A stretch of DNA of 64,000 nucleotides from Paenilisteria newyorkensis. Its GTDB lineage: Bacteria; Bacillota; Bacilli; Lactobacillales; Listeriaceae. Below, in pieces: positions 63,983-64,000 of this stretch; position 1 is the first letter of the stretch; every line of letters begins with the position of its first letter. Made by a program: the position numbers and the translations under genes. The stretch is from positions 1 to 64,000 of the forward strand of contig NZ_JNFB01000012.1 of assembly GCF_000766145.1 (NCBI RefSeq). The letters are read 5' to 3'. The notes under the pieces are model-generated. The model worked only from the letters and a program-made list of their open reading frames with translations, searched no databases and had not been told where the DNA came from.

Positions 63983-64000
63983 ATGAATTCGCAAAACAAA
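63983..64000 (+). CDS. first six codons of the next gene, possibly a second RodA paralogue
   Basis: ATG 63983 follows TAAGGAGCGTTAAG and reads MNSQNK to the window end. The start of the previous SEDS protein (MNTSREN) is similar, and tandem rodA genes are what I recall at this locus in Listeria. The product itself cannot be seen. Confidence 0.5.

Overview
The window is a low-to-moderate GC Firmicute chromosome, almost certainly a Listeria sensu lato species and probably not L. monocytogenes. The evidence is the backbone rapZ-yvcK-whiA-namA ... clpP ... rpoN-cggR-gap-pgk-tpiA-gpmI-eno ... secG-esterase-rnr-smpB-ssrA ... haem uptake operon-rodA. As I remember it, this parallels the lmo2474 to lmo2427 stretch of L. 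monocytogenes. An agr locus with a Listeria-like AgrD also fits. No genome search was possible, so the species is inference.

Layout. 1-1194: partial secreted surface protein (minus). 1469-5333: rapZ, yvcK, whiA, namA. 5391-7036: two divergent lipoproteins and a 33-residue membrane peptide. 7391-10877: a five-gene agr quorum-sensing operon (extra gene, agrB, agrD, agrC, agrA), including a 58-residue AgrD with a new predicted thiolactone peptide. 11117-12012: clpP with a CtsR box. 12106-13205: tRNA-Arg(CCG) followed by a TacAT-like acetyltransferase toxin with a miniature antitoxin. 13419-19507: membrane protein, uvsE, TetR/MMPL exporter pair, M19 dipeptidase. 19619-28642: rpoN and the CggR-controlled glycolytic operon. 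28786-35014: hydrolases, a secreted Ig-like protein, an AhpD-like protein and secG. 35042-40261: rnr, smpB, a TPR protein and tmRNA. 40329-40640: a predicted Fst-like type I toxin-antitoxin locus. 40742-49202: a serine/threonine/alanine catabolic block (permease, Tdh, Kbl, PRD regulator, Ald, threonine deaminase). 49284-53603: small proteins and a YclNOPQ-like siderophore importer behind a Fur box. 53644-59740: acetyltransferases, YwqG, an inserted PadR-SEDS pair, a VanZ-like protein, YdcF and a TipA-like MerR regulator. 59806-64000: HupDGC-like haem importer, RodA and the first codons of the next gene.

The most unusual features are non-coding or small. Five copies of two related hairpin elements (about 125-200 bp) lie at intergenic sites, most of them predicted to be transcribed (clpP leader, tmRNA leader, pgk-tpiA spacer, upstream of secG, downstream of agrA). 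They share a core hairpin, and their other stems differ in sequence while keeping base pairing. Next to ssrA is a 42-codon membrane-peptide gene opposed by a short RNA; the two share a 15-nt repeat over the toxin start codon and a two-way terminator.
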